From the NCBI RefSeq assembly GCF_015354575.1, contig NZ_JACAFQ010000015.1, positions 82,539-146,538 on the forward strand: a DNA stretch of 64,000 nucleotides. Reading direction: 5' to 3'. The position numbers and the translations under genes are program-made. Of the stretch, positions 24,046 through 33,620 are shown in pieces. The stretch is from Pseudomonas sp. UFMG81. GTDB lineage: Bacteria; Pseudomonadota; Gammaproteobacteria; Pseudomonadales; Pseudomonadaceae. Below the pieces are notes generated by a model. It was not told the origin of the DNA, searched no databases, and worked only from the letters and a program-made list of their open reading frames with translations. How positions within the stretch are numbered: position 1 is the stretch's first letter; the number at the start of each line of letters is the position of its first letter.

Positions 24046-25377
24046 TCAGACCGGCTCGGCCCACATGTCGTACTCATCGGCATCGACGATGCGGCAGCGC
24101 ACCTTGTCGCCCGGCTTGAAACCGTGGTCGCCATCGATGAACACGCTGCCGTCGATTTCCGGTGCGTCGAAGAAGCTGCGGCCTACCGAGCCCTGTTCCT
24201 CGACTTCGTCGATCAGCACTTCGATTTCCTTGCCGATGCGCAGTTGCAGGCGGGCGGTGCTGATGGCCTGCTGGTGAGCCATGAAGCGGTCCCAGCGGTC
24301 TTGTTTGACCTCGTCCGGCACTTCGTCAAGGCCCAGATCGTTGGCCGGTGCGCCTTCGACCGGGGAGTACTGGAAGCAGCCCACGCGGTCGAGCTGGGCT
24401 TCGGTCAGCCAGTCGAGCAGGTACTGGAAGTCTTCTTCGGTCTCGCCAGGGAAGCCGACGATGAAGGTCGAACGGATCACCAGCTCCGGGCACTGCTCGC
24501 GCCAGCTCTTGATGCGGGCCAGGGTGCGGTCTTCGAAGGCCGGGCGCTTCATCGACTTGAGCACCTTGGGGCTGGCGTGCTGGAACGGGATGTCCAGGTA
24601 CGGCAGGATCTTGCCGGCAGCCATCAGCGGGATCACGTCGTCGACGTTCGGGTACGGATACACGTAGTGCAGGCGCACCCAGGCGCCCAGGCTGCTCAGC
24701 GCTTCGCACAGCTCGAGCATGCGGGTCTTGACCGGGCGGCCGTTCCAGAAGTCGGTCTTGTACTTGACGTCCACGCCGTAGGCGCTGGTGTCCTGGGAGA
24801 TCACCAGGATCTCCTTGACGCCGGCCTTGACCAGGCGCTCGGCTTCGCTGAGCACTTCACCGACCGGGCGGCTGACCAGCTTGCCGCGCATCGACGGAAT
24901 GATGCAGAAGCTGCAGCTGTGGTTGCAGCCTTCGGAGATCTTCAGGTAGGCGTAGTGGCGCGGGGTGAGCTTGACGCCTTGCGGGGGCACCAGGTCGATC
25001 AGCGGGTTGTGGTCCTGGCGTGGAGGCACCACTTCGTGCACGGCGTTGACCACTTGCTCGTACTGCTGGGGGCCGGTGACCGACAGCACGCTGGGGTGCA
25101 CGTCACGGATGCTGCCTTCCTCGACACCCATGCAGCCGGTGACGATGACCTTGCCGTTTTCCTTGATGGCTTCGCCAATCACTTCCAGCGACTCGGCCTT
25201 GGCGCTGTCGATGAAGCCGCAGGTGTTGACCACCACCACGTCGGCGTCCTCGTAGGTGGGCACGACTTCATAGCCTTCCATGCGCAGCTGGGTGAGGATG
25301 CGCTCGGAATCGACCAGGGCCTTGGGGCAGCCCAGGGAGACGAAGCCGACCTTCGGGGTGGCGGGAGTGGTGGACAT
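24046..25377 (-). CDS. rimO: Ribosomal protein S12 methylthiotransferase RimO
   Basis: A 443-residue radical SAM enzyme that methylthiolates an Asp of ribosomal protein S12. The N-terminal UPF0004 domain opens [17 protein letters not shown] and holds the first cluster cysteines. The radical SAM motif CNHSCSFC lies near residue 155. A C-terminal TRAM domain begins about residue 375. The start at 25377 gives the usual length. It is divergent from kup. Confidence 0.97.
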   Translation of the reverse strand: MSTTPATPKVGFVSLGCPKALVDSERILTQLRMEGYEVVPTYEDADVVVVNTCGFIDSAKAESLEVIGEAIKENGKVIVTGCMGVEEGSIRDVHPSVLSVTGPQQYEQVVNAVHEVVPPRQDHNPLIDLVPPQGVKLTPRHYAYLKISEGCNHSCSFCIIPSMRGKLVSRPVGEVLSEAERLVKAGVKEILVISQDTSAYGVDVKYKTDFWNGRPVKTRMLELCEALSSLGAWVRLHYVYPYPNVDDVIPLMAAGKILPYLDIPFQHASPKVLKSMKRPAFEDRTLARIKSWREQCPELVIRSTFIVGFPGETEEDFQYLLDWLTEAQLDRVGCFQYSPVEGAPANDLGLDEVPDEVKQDRWDRFMAHQQAISTARLQLRIGKEIEVLIDEVEEQGSVGRSFFDAPEIDGSVFIDGDHGFKPGDKVRCRIVDADEYDMWAEPV

Positions 25378-25612
25378 GGCTAACCTCGGTATTGAATACA
25401 GGTCGCCCGGCCGGTAACGGGGGCGATCCTGGCGGACGCTTTTGGCGCCTCTGATCAAAAAGTGCGCAATTCTAGCGAGCAGAGGGGCGCTTTACCAGCA
25501 GAAATACGACGAACGCTGCGCTATGCTTCGCGCCGTTGCGCGGGGGCATCGGGGATGCCTTGGCGTGGGTGTCAATTCAAACGGTCTAACAGGCCTTCTG
25601 CGGGAGTGGTCG

Positions 25613-27511
25613 ATGGTTCAGGCAAGCAGTCACGCCGAAGGCGGGCAGGGCGCGACACGGTCGTTGGGCCTGCTCGTGGCAGCTGTCGGGGTGGTCTATG
25701 GCGATATCGGCACCAGCCCGTTGTATACCCTCAAAGAGGTCTTCACCGGCGGTTACGGCGTGCCGGTCAACCATGATGGCGTGCTGGGGATCCTGTCGCT
25801 GATCCTCTGGTCGTTGTTGTGGGTGGTTTCGTTCAAGTACGTGATGTTCATCCTGCGCGCCGACAACCAGGGCGAGGGCGGCACCATGGCGCTCACCGCG
25901 CTGGCGCGGCGGGCCACGGCCAACTACCCGAAACTGCGGACGCTGATGGTCATCTGCGGCTTGATCGGCGCTTCGCTGTTCTACGGCGACAGCATGATCA
26001 CCCCGGCGGTGTCGGTGCTGTCGGCGGTAGAGGGCATGGGCCTGGCGTTCGACGGCATCGACCACTGGGTGGTGCCGATCTCGCTGGTGGTGCTGGTGGC
26101 GCTGTTCCTGGTGCAGAAGCACGGCACCGAGAAGATCGGCAAGCTGTTCGGCCCGATCATGGTCACCTGGTTCGTGGTGCTGGGGGCCTTGGGGGTGCAT
26201 GGCATTTCGCAAAGCCCGGAAGTGCTCAAGGCTTTCAATCCGTGGTGGGCGTTGAACTTCTTCATCGTTCACCCAGGCATGGGTGTAGCGATCCTGGGCG
26301 CGGTGGTGCTGGCGCTGACCGGTGCCGAGGCGCTGTACGCCGACATGGGCCACTTTGGCCGTAAACCGATTGCCCGCGCCTGGTTCGCCTTGGTGTTGCC
26401 GGCGCTGGTGCTCAATTATTTTGGCCAGGGCGCGATCCTGCTGCAGAACCCCGACGCGGCGCGCAACCCGTTCTACCTGTTGGCACCGAGCTGGGCCTTG
26501 CTGCCGCTGGTCGGGCTGGCCACCATGGCCACGGTGATCGCCTCGCAGGCGGTGATTTCCGGAGCGTTCTCGCTGACCCGCCAGGCCATTCAGCTTGGCT
26601 ACATTCCGCGCATGCAGATCCAGCACACCTCCAGCGACGAGCAGGGGCAGATCTATATCGGTGCGGTGAACTGGACGCTGATGGTCGGCGTGGTGCTGCT
26701 GGTGATCGGTTTCGAGTCGTCCGGCGCCCTGGCGGCGGCCTACGGCGTAGCGGTGACCGGCACCATGCTGATGACCACGATATTGGTGTCGGCGGTGATG
26801 TTGCTGCTGTGGAAGTGGCCACCGGTGCTGGCGGTGCCGATCCTGCTGGGCTTTCTGTTCGTTGACGGGTTGTTCTTCGCCGCCAACGTGCCGAAGATCG
26901 TCCAGGGCGGCGCCTTCCCGGTGCTGGCGGGGGGCGTGCTGTACCTGCTGATGAGCACCTGGAAGCGCGGCAAGCAGATCCTGGTCGAGCGCATCGACGA
27001 AGGCGCGCTGCCGCTGCCGCTGTTCATCAGCAGCATCCGCGTGCAGCCGCCGCACCGAGTCGAGGGCACCGCGGTGTTCCTCACCGCGCGTTCGGACGCG
27101 GTGCCCCACGCGCTGCTGCACAACATGCTGCACAACCAGGTGCTGCACAGCCAGGTGGTGCTGCTGACGGTGGTCAGTGAAGATCGGCCACGGGTGCCGG
27201 AGCATGAGCGATTCGAGGTGGAAGCCTATGGCGACGGGTTCTTCCGGGTGCTGTTGCACTTCGGCTTCATGGACGAGCCGGACGTGCCGGCGGCGTTGAA
27301 GCTGTGCCATCTTGATGCGCTGGATTTCAGCCCGATGCGCACCACCTATTTCCTCAGTCGGGAGACGGTGATCGCTTCACGGTTGGAGGGGATGTCGCGC
27401 TGGCGGGGGAACCTGTTCGCGTTCCTGCTGAAGAACGCCAACGGCAACCTGAGGTTCTTCAACCTGCCGCTCAATCGGGTGATCGAGTTGGGGACGCAGG
27501 TCGAGATCTGA
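25613..27511 (+). CDS. kup: Kup-type potassium uptake protein
   Basis: A 632-residue K+/H+ symporter of the inner membrane. About twelve hydrophobic helices fill residues 15-430, with the family signature [20 protein letters not shown] at the first. A hydrophilic C-terminal domain follows. The start at 25613 is chosen for family length; upstream residues in the same frame look unlike a Kup N-terminus. rimO is divergent. A short hairpin and a REP pair follow. Confidence 0.96.
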   Translation: MVQASSHAEGGQGATRSLGLLVAAVGVVYGDIGTSPLYTLKEVFTGGYGVPVNHDGVLGILSLILWSLLWVVSFKYVMFILRADNQGEGGTMALTALARRATANYPKLRTLMVICGLIGASLFYGDSMITPAVSVLSAVEGMGLAFDGIDHWVVPISLVVLVALFLVQKHGTEKIGKLFGPIMVTWFVVLGALGVHGISQSPEVLKAFNPWWALNFFIVHPGMGVAILGAVVLALTGAEALYADMGHFGRKPIARAWFALVLPALVLNYFGQGAILLQNPDAARNPFYLLAPSWALLPLVGLATMATVIASQAVISGAFSLTRQAIQLGYIPRMQIQHTSSDEQGQIYIGAVNWTLMVGVVLLVIGFESSGALAAAYGVAVTGTMLMTTILVSAVMLLLWKWPPVLAVPILLGFLFVDGLFFAANVPKIVQGGAFPVLAGGVLYLLMSTWKRGKQILVERIDEGALPLPLFISSIRVQPPHRVEGTAVFLTARSDAVPHALLHNMLHNQVLHSQVVLLTVVSEDRPRVPEHERFEVEAYGDGFFRVLLHFGFMDEPDVPAALKLCHLDALDFSPMRTTYFLSRETVIASRLEGMSRWRGNLFAFLLKNANGNLRFFNLPLNRVIELGTQVEI

Positions 27512-27519
27512 GATCGTAT

Positions 27520-27538
27520 GGGGCTGCTTTGCAGCCCC
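27520..27538 (+). terminator. Hairpin after kup
   Basis: The stem GGGGCTGC / GCAGCCCC with a TTT loop has no long T-run and merges with the following REP pair. Confidence 0.55.
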
Positions 27539-27606
27539 TTCGCCGGCAAGCCGGCTCCTACAGGGGCATGCACTCGCCCGTAGGAGCCGACTTTGCCGGC
27601 GAATGG
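27539..27606. repeat. Inverted REP pair (GCCGGCAAGCCGGCTCCTAC type)
   Basis: The arm at 27539-27566 (core GCCGGCAAGCCGGCTCCTAC) and its imperfect inverse at 27578-27606 lie between the convergent kup and acvB genes. Confidence 0.88.
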
Positions 27607-27631
27607 GCCGCACCGCGGCCCCCTTTGCACA

Positions 27632-28924
27632 CTACTTCTCAGCGACGCTGGACTTGCCCTGGCGCGTTTCGATCTCGTTGATCAGGCGCTTGGCCAATGC
27701 CGGGTAGTTCTCGTCGAAGTGGTGGCCGCCGGGCAGCTTCATGCGCTCGCCCACCGCGGTCTTGTCGGTGCAGCCGCTCTCGTCGGTTTCTTCCACGCCA
27801 TACACGCACACCACCTTGGCTGCCGGCAGCTTGGCCATCTCCTGGCCGGTCGGGGCTTCCTGGCCTTCCTTGCCCAACCAGCCCTCGACTTCGATCTCGA
27901 AGCTGCCACTGCGGGCGAACGCTAGCAGGATCACCGCGTCGACCCGCTTCTGGTCCTCTTCGGGCAGGCGGTTGTAGATGGCCGGCAGTACGTCGGCGCC
28001 GAACGAATAGCCCGTCAGCACGAAGCGCTTGGTGCCCCATTTCTGACGGTAGTGCTGCATCAGTTCGGACAGGTCGGCGGCGCTCTGTTCCGGGGTCTTG
28101 TGCTGCCAGTAGTAGCGCAGGGTGTCGATGCCCACCACCGGGAAGCCGAGCTTGGCCATCTCGCCAGCCACGTCGCGGTCCAGGTCGCGCCAGCCACCGT
28201 CACCGGAGAGGAACAGGGTGACGGTGTCGGTGGTCTGGCCGGCCGGGACTTCCACCACCGGGATGGCCAGGGCGTTGCCGTCCTGGCCGACCAGGGCTTG
28301 GGTCAACTGGGCCTTGAGCACCTGGGGCAGGTGGATGTCGTAGTCGGCAATGCTCGTTTCGGCGTTGGCCTGGTCACGCACGAAGGCGGCGCTGGCGTCG
28401 TCCGGGTTGTCGTTCCAGGCCACGTTCCAGTGGCCGTGGGCGGCGGTCTTGGGCAGCGCGGCCTGGCAGCCAGGCTGCTCGAGGGTGAAGTCCACCGAGA
28501 TGGCCCGGGCCTTGTCATCGCTTTGCGTGGCCAGCCAGCGCCAGGCCTGGGCGGCGCCCGGGCCGATGCCAGCAACCAGGGTTGGCTTGTCGGCCAGCTG
28601 GGTCAGCGCTTCATTCATGCTTGCCTGCTGCTTGACGCAGTCGGCCGGTGGCAGGATCACCTGCACCAGCTGGGCCTCACCGGCCTGGCTCAGGTCCAGC
28701 AGCTGCTTGTCGCTCAAGGCCTGGTCCTGTGGCACACCGATGGCCACCCGGGCCTTGGCATGCACGCCGGGGGTGGCACGGGTCAGGCTGCTGCCGTCAC
28801 CGAGGGTGAGGTGCTCCAGGCGTGCCTCGGGGGCCGGGCGGGTCCACAGCCAGAACGCCGCGCCGCCGGCCAGCACGGCCAGCAGCAGGGGAATCAGTAC
28901 GTACAGCCAATAGCGTCGGATCAT
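27632..28924 (-). CDS. acvB: AcvB/VirJ family protein, probable aminoacyl-phosphatidylglycerol hydrolase
   Basis: A 430-residue membrane-anchored periplasmic protein: one N-terminal helix (YWLYVLIPLLLAVLAGGAAF), an N-terminal domain, and a C-terminal alpha/beta hydrolase (VirJ) domain from about residue 205. That domain holds LFLSGDGGWRDLDRDV, the nucleophile motif TGYSFGADVLP and a likely catalytic His in LPGGHHFDENY. Homologues (AcvB of Agrobacterium, PA0919 of P. aeruginosa) hydrolyse aminoacylated phosphatidylglycerol. The ATG overlaps the mprF stop by one base, coupling synthesis and turnover. Confidence 0.85.
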   Translation of the reverse strand: MIRRYWLYVLIPLLLAVLAGGAAFWLWTRPAPEARLEHLTLGDGSSLTRATPGVHAKARVAIGVPQDQALSDKQLLDLSQAGEAQLVQVILPPADCVKQQASMNEALTQLADKPTLVAGIGPGAAQAWRWLATQSDDKARAISVDFTLEQPGCQAALPKTAAHGHWNVAWNDNPDDASAAFVRDQANAETSIADYDIHLPQVLKAQLTQALVGQDGNALAIPVVEVPAGQTTDTVTLFLSGDGGWRDLDRDVAGEMAKLGFPVVGIDTLRYYWQHKTPEQSAADLSELMQHYRQKWGTKRFVLTGYSFGADVLPAIYNRLPEEDQKRVDAVILLAFARSGSFEIEVEGWLGKEGQEAPTGQEMAKLPAAKVVCVYGVEETDESGCTDKTAVGERMKLPGGHHFDENYPALAKRLINEIETRQGKSSVAEK

Positions 28925-31566
28925 CAACGTTTCACCAATCCAGTCAGGCCGCCAGCGATCAGGGCGGCGGTATCAGCCAGTGCCACCAGCGGGTCGAGCC
29001 CGGCTGGCACGGCCATGTAGCGGGGTTCCCAGTCCGGCTGGAACTTGTCCTTGAAGCGCCGCAGGCCCTGGAAGTTGTACAGCTGCTCGCCACGCTGGAA
29101 CACCATCGAACCCAGGCGCTGGGTCAGGGGCGCGCCACGGCGCGGCTGCAAGCCGGAAAGGGGGACCATCCCCAGGCTGAAACGGCCATAGTCATGGCTT
29201 TTGTAGTGAAGGATCAGGCCGACCATCATGAATTCCATGGTCAGTTTTGGTGCTTCTGGGTGGGCGCGCATCAGGTCCAGGCTGGCCAGCTCGTTGCTGT
29301 GGGTTTCCAGCAGGTTGGCGAATGCCACCGGACGGCCCTGGAAGCGGATCAGCGCGATGCGGAAATGCTGCAGGTACTCAGGGCTGAACCGGCCAAGGGA
29401 GAAGCCTTTCTCGCGCACGTTCTTGCCGTCGAGCCAGGCGTCGGAAATCTCCTTGAGCTCGGCCAGCGGGGCGTGGCCGGGCTCGTGGATCTCCAGCGTG
29501 AGGCCGTCGCGGCCACCCCGGTTCCAGGTGTAGCGCAGGTCCTTCATCTCCTTGCCCTTGGCCTCGATGTCGAAGCGGCGCAGGTCGACGCGGGCCTCTT
29601 CGCCCAGCTTGATGGCCGTCAGGCCAATGTCCATGTAGAACGGCAGGTTCTCCGCGCGCACCTGGTAGAACACCGGGCGGGCGTGGTGCAGGTCGCACAG
29701 GTCGCGGAACTGCCAGATCATCTCGGCGCGTTCCTGGGCCGGGCCGATGGGGTCGTACAGCGCTACCAGGCTGCGCCCGCGACGGGCGTACATGAGGAAG
29801 GCGTTGTCGCTGGGGTGGAACAGCAGAGCCTTGTCACCGGTCAGGGCCAGGCCGCCATCGGGCTGGTCGGAGGCCAGCAGGATGCGGTTGGCGCGTTGCA
29901 GCTCGTCGTCGCTGGGCAGGTGGATCACCGGGCGCGCGGTGCGCAGCAGCCAGGTCAGGGCGACGATCACCAGCAGCACCGCACTGCCCATGGCCGCGCG
30001 CAGGCCGCGCGGGGCGTCGGCGTCGAGGGTGAACTGCCACCACAGTTGATGGCTGTAGGGCACGTCCTGGTAGGCGAACAGCAACAGCCAGACAGAGGCC
30101 CCGACCACGCAGGCGCTGGCCACCAGGTACACCGGCGAGAACGGCAGTTCGAGCAGGCGGCTGGGGCGGTAGAACGAGCGGCGGAACATGGCCAGCAGGG
30201 CGGCGGTGAAGCACATCAGCGAGGCTTCTTCCCAGTCGAAGCCCTTGAGCAGCGACAGCAGCGCACCCACCAGCAGCAGCACCGTGGTCAGTAACCAGGC
30301 CGCTGACAAGCGGCGGCGCAGGCCTTGGGCCAAAAGCAGGCAGAGCACGCCGATCAGGCTGGCGCCGAAGTGCGAGGCATCGATCAGGCGGTGCGGAATC
30401 AGGAAGCCCATGTGCTCCAGACGGCTGTCGATCTCGGGGGTAGCGCCGGAGAACAACAGCACCACACCGGACAGGAACACCAGGATCGCCAGCACCGGCG
30501 CGGCCAGCCCGGAGGCGGCGCGTATCGCCTGCTGGGCGAACAGCAGGCGGCGCGCTTCGTTGGCCAGTAGCAGCACGCAGGCGACCAGCAACGGCAGTAC
30601 CACGTAGATCAATCGGTACAGCAGCAGGGCGGCGGCCAGTGGTGCGGCACCCAACTGGTTGGCGAATGCTGCCAGCAGGACCGCCTCGAACACGCCAACG
30701 CCGCCCGGCACATGGCTGAGCACGCCCGCGGCAAGGGCGAGCAGATAGACCAGCACAAAGGCGCCGAAGGGCGGTGCTTCCGGCAGCAGCAGATAGAGCA
30801 CCGTGGCGGCGGCCAACACGTCCAGTGCGGTGATCAGCAGTTGCAAGGCGGCCAGGCGGCCACTGGGCAGGCGCAGGGTGCGGCGACCGAACTGCACCAG
30901 CAGGCTGTCGCGCAAAGGTTGCTCGGCCAGGCGCCGACGGTAGAGGCCGACCACCAGCGCCACGCTCACCGCCAGCACGGCCACGGCAATGCCGCCGAGC
31001 AGCGTCGCTGGAAGGCGCAAGGCGGTGGCGGCTGCGGGCAGGTTGCTGAGGGTGGCCAGTGCCGCCAGTGGCGGCAGGGCACAGCCGAGCGACAGGCTGG
31101 CGAACACGGTCATGCGTGCGACTTCCGCGGCGCCGAGGCCCTGACGAGCATACAGGCGGTAGCGCACCGAGCCGCCCGAGAGCATCGACAGACCGATCGC
31201 ATTGCCAATGGCAAAGGCGCTGAAGCCGCCCAGTACCAGGCTGCGTGCTGGCAGTTGCACGTCGGCATAGCGGCTGGCCGACCACTCGTAGCCGAGCAGG
31301 ATGACGAAGCCGACCACGGTCGCCAGCAGGGCACCGGCCAATGCACTTGCCGACACACCCAGCATTGCGTCGTGCAGGGCGTAGATATCCAGTTCACTGA
31401 GCAGGTGTCGGCAGGCGATCAGGCCCATGGCGAACAGCAGCAGGGTCAGCGCCAGGCCCAGCGGTTGGCGGTACCTGCTCAGGCGCTCCAGCCAGGGCAG
31501 ATGCTGCGCGGCGCCAGGCAAGGCCGCGGTGAGCGGTGCCTGGGTTTCGGGAGTGGGGGCGGTCAT
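28924..31566 (-). CDS. mprF: MprF bifunctional aminoacyl-phosphatidylglycerol synthase/flippase
   Basis: An 880-residue membrane protein. The N-terminal two-thirds has many membrane helices (flippase domain, residues about 25-535). The C-terminal cytosolic domain (DUF2156/GNAT-like, about 550-860) moves an amino acid from tRNA to phosphatidylglycerol and includes LTMEFMMVGLILHYKSHDYG and FQRGEQLYNFQGLRRFKDKF. The modified lipid lowers membrane negative charge and protects from cationic peptides and acid. In P. aeruginosa the amino acid is alanine; specificity here is not readable. It forms an operon with acvB. Confidence 0.95.
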   Translation of the reverse strand: MTAPTPETQAPLTAALPGAAQHLPWLERLSRYRQPLGLALTLLLFAMGLIACRHLLSELDIYALHDAMLGVSASALAGALLATVVGFVILLGYEWSASRYADVQLPARSLVLGGFSAFAIGNAIGLSMLSGGSVRYRLYARQGLGAAEVARMTVFASLSLGCALPPLAALATLSNLPAAATALRLPATLLGGIAVAVLAVSVALVVGLYRRRLAEQPLRDSLLVQFGRRTLRLPSGRLAALQLLITALDVLAAATVLYLLLPEAPPFGAFVLVYLLALAAGVLSHVPGGVGVFEAVLLAAFANQLGAAPLAAALLLYRLIYVVLPLLVACVLLLANEARRLLFAQQAIRAASGLAAPVLAILVFLSGVVLLFSGATPEIDSRLEHMGFLIPHRLIDASHFGASLIGVLCLLLAQGLRRRLSAAWLLTTVLLLVGALLSLLKGFDWEEASLMCFTAALLAMFRRSFYRPSRLLELPFSPVYLVASACVVGASVWLLLFAYQDVPYSHQLWWQFTLDADAPRGLRAAMGSAVLLVIVALTWLLRTARPVIHLPSDDELQRANRILLASDQPDGGLALTGDKALLFHPSDNAFLMYARRGRSLVALYDPIGPAQERAEMIWQFRDLCDLHHARPVFYQVRAENLPFYMDIGLTAIKLGEEARVDLRRFDIEAKGKEMKDLRYTWNRGGRDGLTLEIHEPGHAPLAELKEISDAWLDGKNVREKGFSLGRFSPEYLQHFRIALIRFQGRPVAFANLLETHSNELASLDLMRAHPEAPKLTMEFMMVGLILHYKSHDYGRFSLGMVPLSGLQPRRGAPLTQRLGSMVFQRGEQLYNFQGLRRFKDKFQPDWEPRYMAVPAGLDPLVALADTAALIAGGLTGLVKR

Positions 31567-31773
31567 GGGTTACCCCGAGCGATCAGCGCGAGGTGGGGGC
31601 AAGGTACGGCCAAGTGAAAGTCCCTTTGGAAAACGTATCCGAATATTACTCCGGGCCGGGTGCTTAATCTGTTTCAGGATAGTTAAAGATAGTTCATCCA
31701 GCCGCGCGGCCAGGCAGGAGCATACGCACGCAGGCGGGGGCGGCGTGGAGGCAATGTGTGGGGGCTGAATGCA

Positions 31774-31810
31774 ACAAACCCCGCGCTATCTTTCGATAGG
31801 CGGGGTTTGT
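31774..31810 (-). terminator. Terminator of the third initiator tRNA unit
   Basis: The stem ACAAACCCCGC / GCGGGGTTTGT encloses a second small stem, and on the reverse strand it lies directly after the tRNA 3' end. Confidence 0.75.
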
Positions 31811-31821
31811 TCTGACGAATA

Positions 31822-31898
<77 letters not shown>

Positions 31899-31910
31899 TC
31901 AGTGGGGCGG

Positions 31911-31938
31911 ATTCTACCGATTATTCATCGGCTGTCAA
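31911..31938 (-). promoter_or_regulatory. Promoter of initiator tRNA copy at 31822
   Basis: On the reverse strand TTGACA, 16 bases, then TAGAAT, followed by a GC-rich discriminator. It is a near-consensus sigma-70 promoter. Confidence 0.88.
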
Positions 31939-31991
31939 GCATAAGTACCTGATTTTATTTTGAAATTTCTGTGAGGCTGAGCACAGGCAAT

Positions 31992-32021
31992 AAAAAAGGC
32001 CACTGTCAAAAACAGTGGCCT
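31992..32021 (-). terminator. Terminator of the second initiator tRNA unit
   Basis: The stem AGGCCACTGT / ACAGTGGCCT is followed on the reverse strand by a run of Ts. Confidence 0.92.
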
Positions 32022-32031
32022 TTCTAGAATC

Positions 32032-32108
<77 letters not shown>

Positions 32109-32120
32109 TCAGAGGTGCGC

Positions 32121-32148
32121 ATTCTACGGATTGCTGGTGCACTGTCAA
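32121..32148 (-). promoter_or_regulatory. Promoter of initiator tRNA copy at 32032
   Basis: On the reverse strand TTGACA, 16 bases, TAGAAT, with the same layout as the other two copies but different spacer bases. Confidence 0.88.
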
Positions 32149-32202
32149 GCATTAATGCTGTCCTGTGCGATTGGATGCCTGCAGACGCTTTCTTCAAGGC
32201 AA

Positions 32203-32232
32203 TAAAAAAGGCCACTGTCGAAACAGTGGCCT
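32203..32232 (-). terminator. Terminator of the first initiator tRNA unit
   Basis: The stem AGGCCACTGT / ACAGTGGCCT repeats the one at 31992, with a T-run on the reverse strand. Confidence 0.92.
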
Positions 32233-32243
32233 TTTCTTGAATC

Positions 32244-32320
<77 letters not shown>

Positions 32321-32333
32321 CCTGTGAGATCGA

Positions 32334-32361
32334 ATTCTACGGATTTGTTTCCAGGTGTCAA
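32334..32361 (-). promoter_or_regulatory. Promoter of initiator tRNA copy at 32244
   Basis: On the reverse strand TTGACA, 16 bases, TAGAAT, placed about 14 bases before the tRNA 5' end. Confidence 0.88.
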
Positions 32362-32492
32362 GCGAAAACTTGAGAAAATCCTTTTTTGTTCAAACCCTTA
32401 GCGCTGTTGATCGGGCTTCGGCTCAGGTATGACGGGGCTTGCAGGCCGATTTCGTGGCCAGGCTGTTTCGTGTGCCTGGCCTGGAGTACCAT

Positions 32493-32508
32493 CTGTATGA
32501 ATTTACAG
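32493..32508 (+). promoter_or_regulatory. LexA (SOS) box of dinB
   Basis: CTGTATGAATTTACAG matches CTG-N10-CAG and ends 15 bases before the dinB ATG. Confidence 0.88.
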
Positions 32509-32523
32509 TGTCGGCCGTGGTCC

Positions 32524-33588
32524 ATGTCCCAGCGCAAGATCATCCACATCGATTGTGACTGTTTCTACGCTGCCATCGAGATGCGTGATGACCCGCGCCT
32601 GGCGGGTCGCCCCATGGCGGTAGGCGGGCAGCCGGGGCAGCGTGGGGTGATCGCCACGTGCAACTACGAGGCGCGCGCCTATGGGGTGCGTTCGGCGATG
32701 TCGTCGGGGCATGCGCTGAAACTGTGCCCGGACCTGCTTATCGTCAAGCCGCGTTTCGAGGCATACCGCGAGGCCTCGCGGGAGATCCACGCGATCTTTC
32801 GTGACTACACCGAGCTGATCGAGCCGCTGTCGTTGGACGAGGCCTATCTGGATGTCAGTGACAGCCAGTGGTTTGCCGGCAGCGCCACGCGGATCGCCGA
32901 GGACATCCGTCGTCGGGTCGCCCGGCAGTTGCATATCACCGTCTCGGCCGGGGTGGCGCCGAACAAGTTCCTGGCCAAGATCGCCAGCGACTGGCGCAAG
33001 CCCAATGGCTTGTTCGTGATTACCCCGGACCAGGTGGAAGCGTTCGTCGCGGTCTTGCCCGTGGCGCGCCTGCATGGCGTGGGCAAGGTCACGGCAGACA
33101 AGCTGGCGCGTCTGGGCATCGATACCTGCCTGTCGTTGCGCGACTGGTCGCGGTTGGCGCTGGTGCGTGAATTCGGCAGCTTCGGTGAGCGCTTGTGGGG
33201 CCTGGCGCGGGGCATCGACGAACGCGTGGTGCAGACGGACAGTCGGCGCCAGTCGGTCAGTGTGGAGAACACCTATGATCACGATCTGCCGGATCTCGCC
33301 AGTTGCCTGGAAAAGCTGCCCGACCTGCTGGCCAGCCTGAATGAACGCATTGCCCGCATGGACAGCAGCTATCGGCCCGACAAGCCTTTCGTGAAGGTCA
33401 AGTTTCACGATTTCAGCCAGACGACCCTGGAGCAGGCGGGGGCGGGGCGGGATGTGGAGAGCTACCGGCAGTTGCTCAGCCAGGCGTTTGCCCGGGGCGG
33501 CAAGCCAGTGCGTTTGCTGGGGGTTGGGGTGAGGTTGCGTGATCTGCGCGGGGCGCATGAACAGTTGGAGTTGTTCGGCGACCTATAG
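32524..33588 (+). CDS. dinB: DNA polymerase IV
   Basis: A 354-residue Y-family translesion polymerase. Catalytic residues lie in IIHIDCDCFYAAIEMRDD and SLDEAYLDV. The thumb helix-hairpin-helix reads RLHGVGKVTADKLARLGI, and the little-finger domain follows. The ATG at 32524 lies just behind a LexA box and gives the standard N-terminus MSQRKIIHID. It is SOS induced by inference from the box. Confidence 0.97.
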   Translation: MSQRKIIHIDCDCFYAAIEMRDDPRLAGRPMAVGGQPGQRGVIATCNYEARAYGVRSAMSSGHALKLCPDLLIVKPRFEAYREASREIHAIFRDYTELIEPLSLDEAYLDVSDSQWFAGSATRIAEDIRRRVARQLHITVSAGVAPNKFLAKIASDWRKPNGLFVITPDQVEAFVAVLPVARLHGVGKVTADKLARLGIDTCLSLRDWSRLALVREFGSFGERLWGLARGIDERVVQTDSRRQSVSVENTYDHDLPDLASCLEKLPDLLASLNERIARMDSSYRPDKPFVKVKFHDFSQTTLEQAGAGRDVESYRQLLSQAFARGGKPVRLLGVGVRLRDLRGAHEQLELFGDL

Positions 33589-33590
33589 AA

Positions 33591-33616
33591 AAGGGGCTGC
33601 ACTGCAGCCCCTTTTT
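33591..33616. terminator. Bidirectional terminator between dinB and the lipoprotein gene
   Basis: AAGGGGCTGC / GCAGCCCCTTTTTT stem with flanking A and T runs can serve both convergent genes. Confidence 0.9.
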
Positions 33617-33620
33617 TGCA

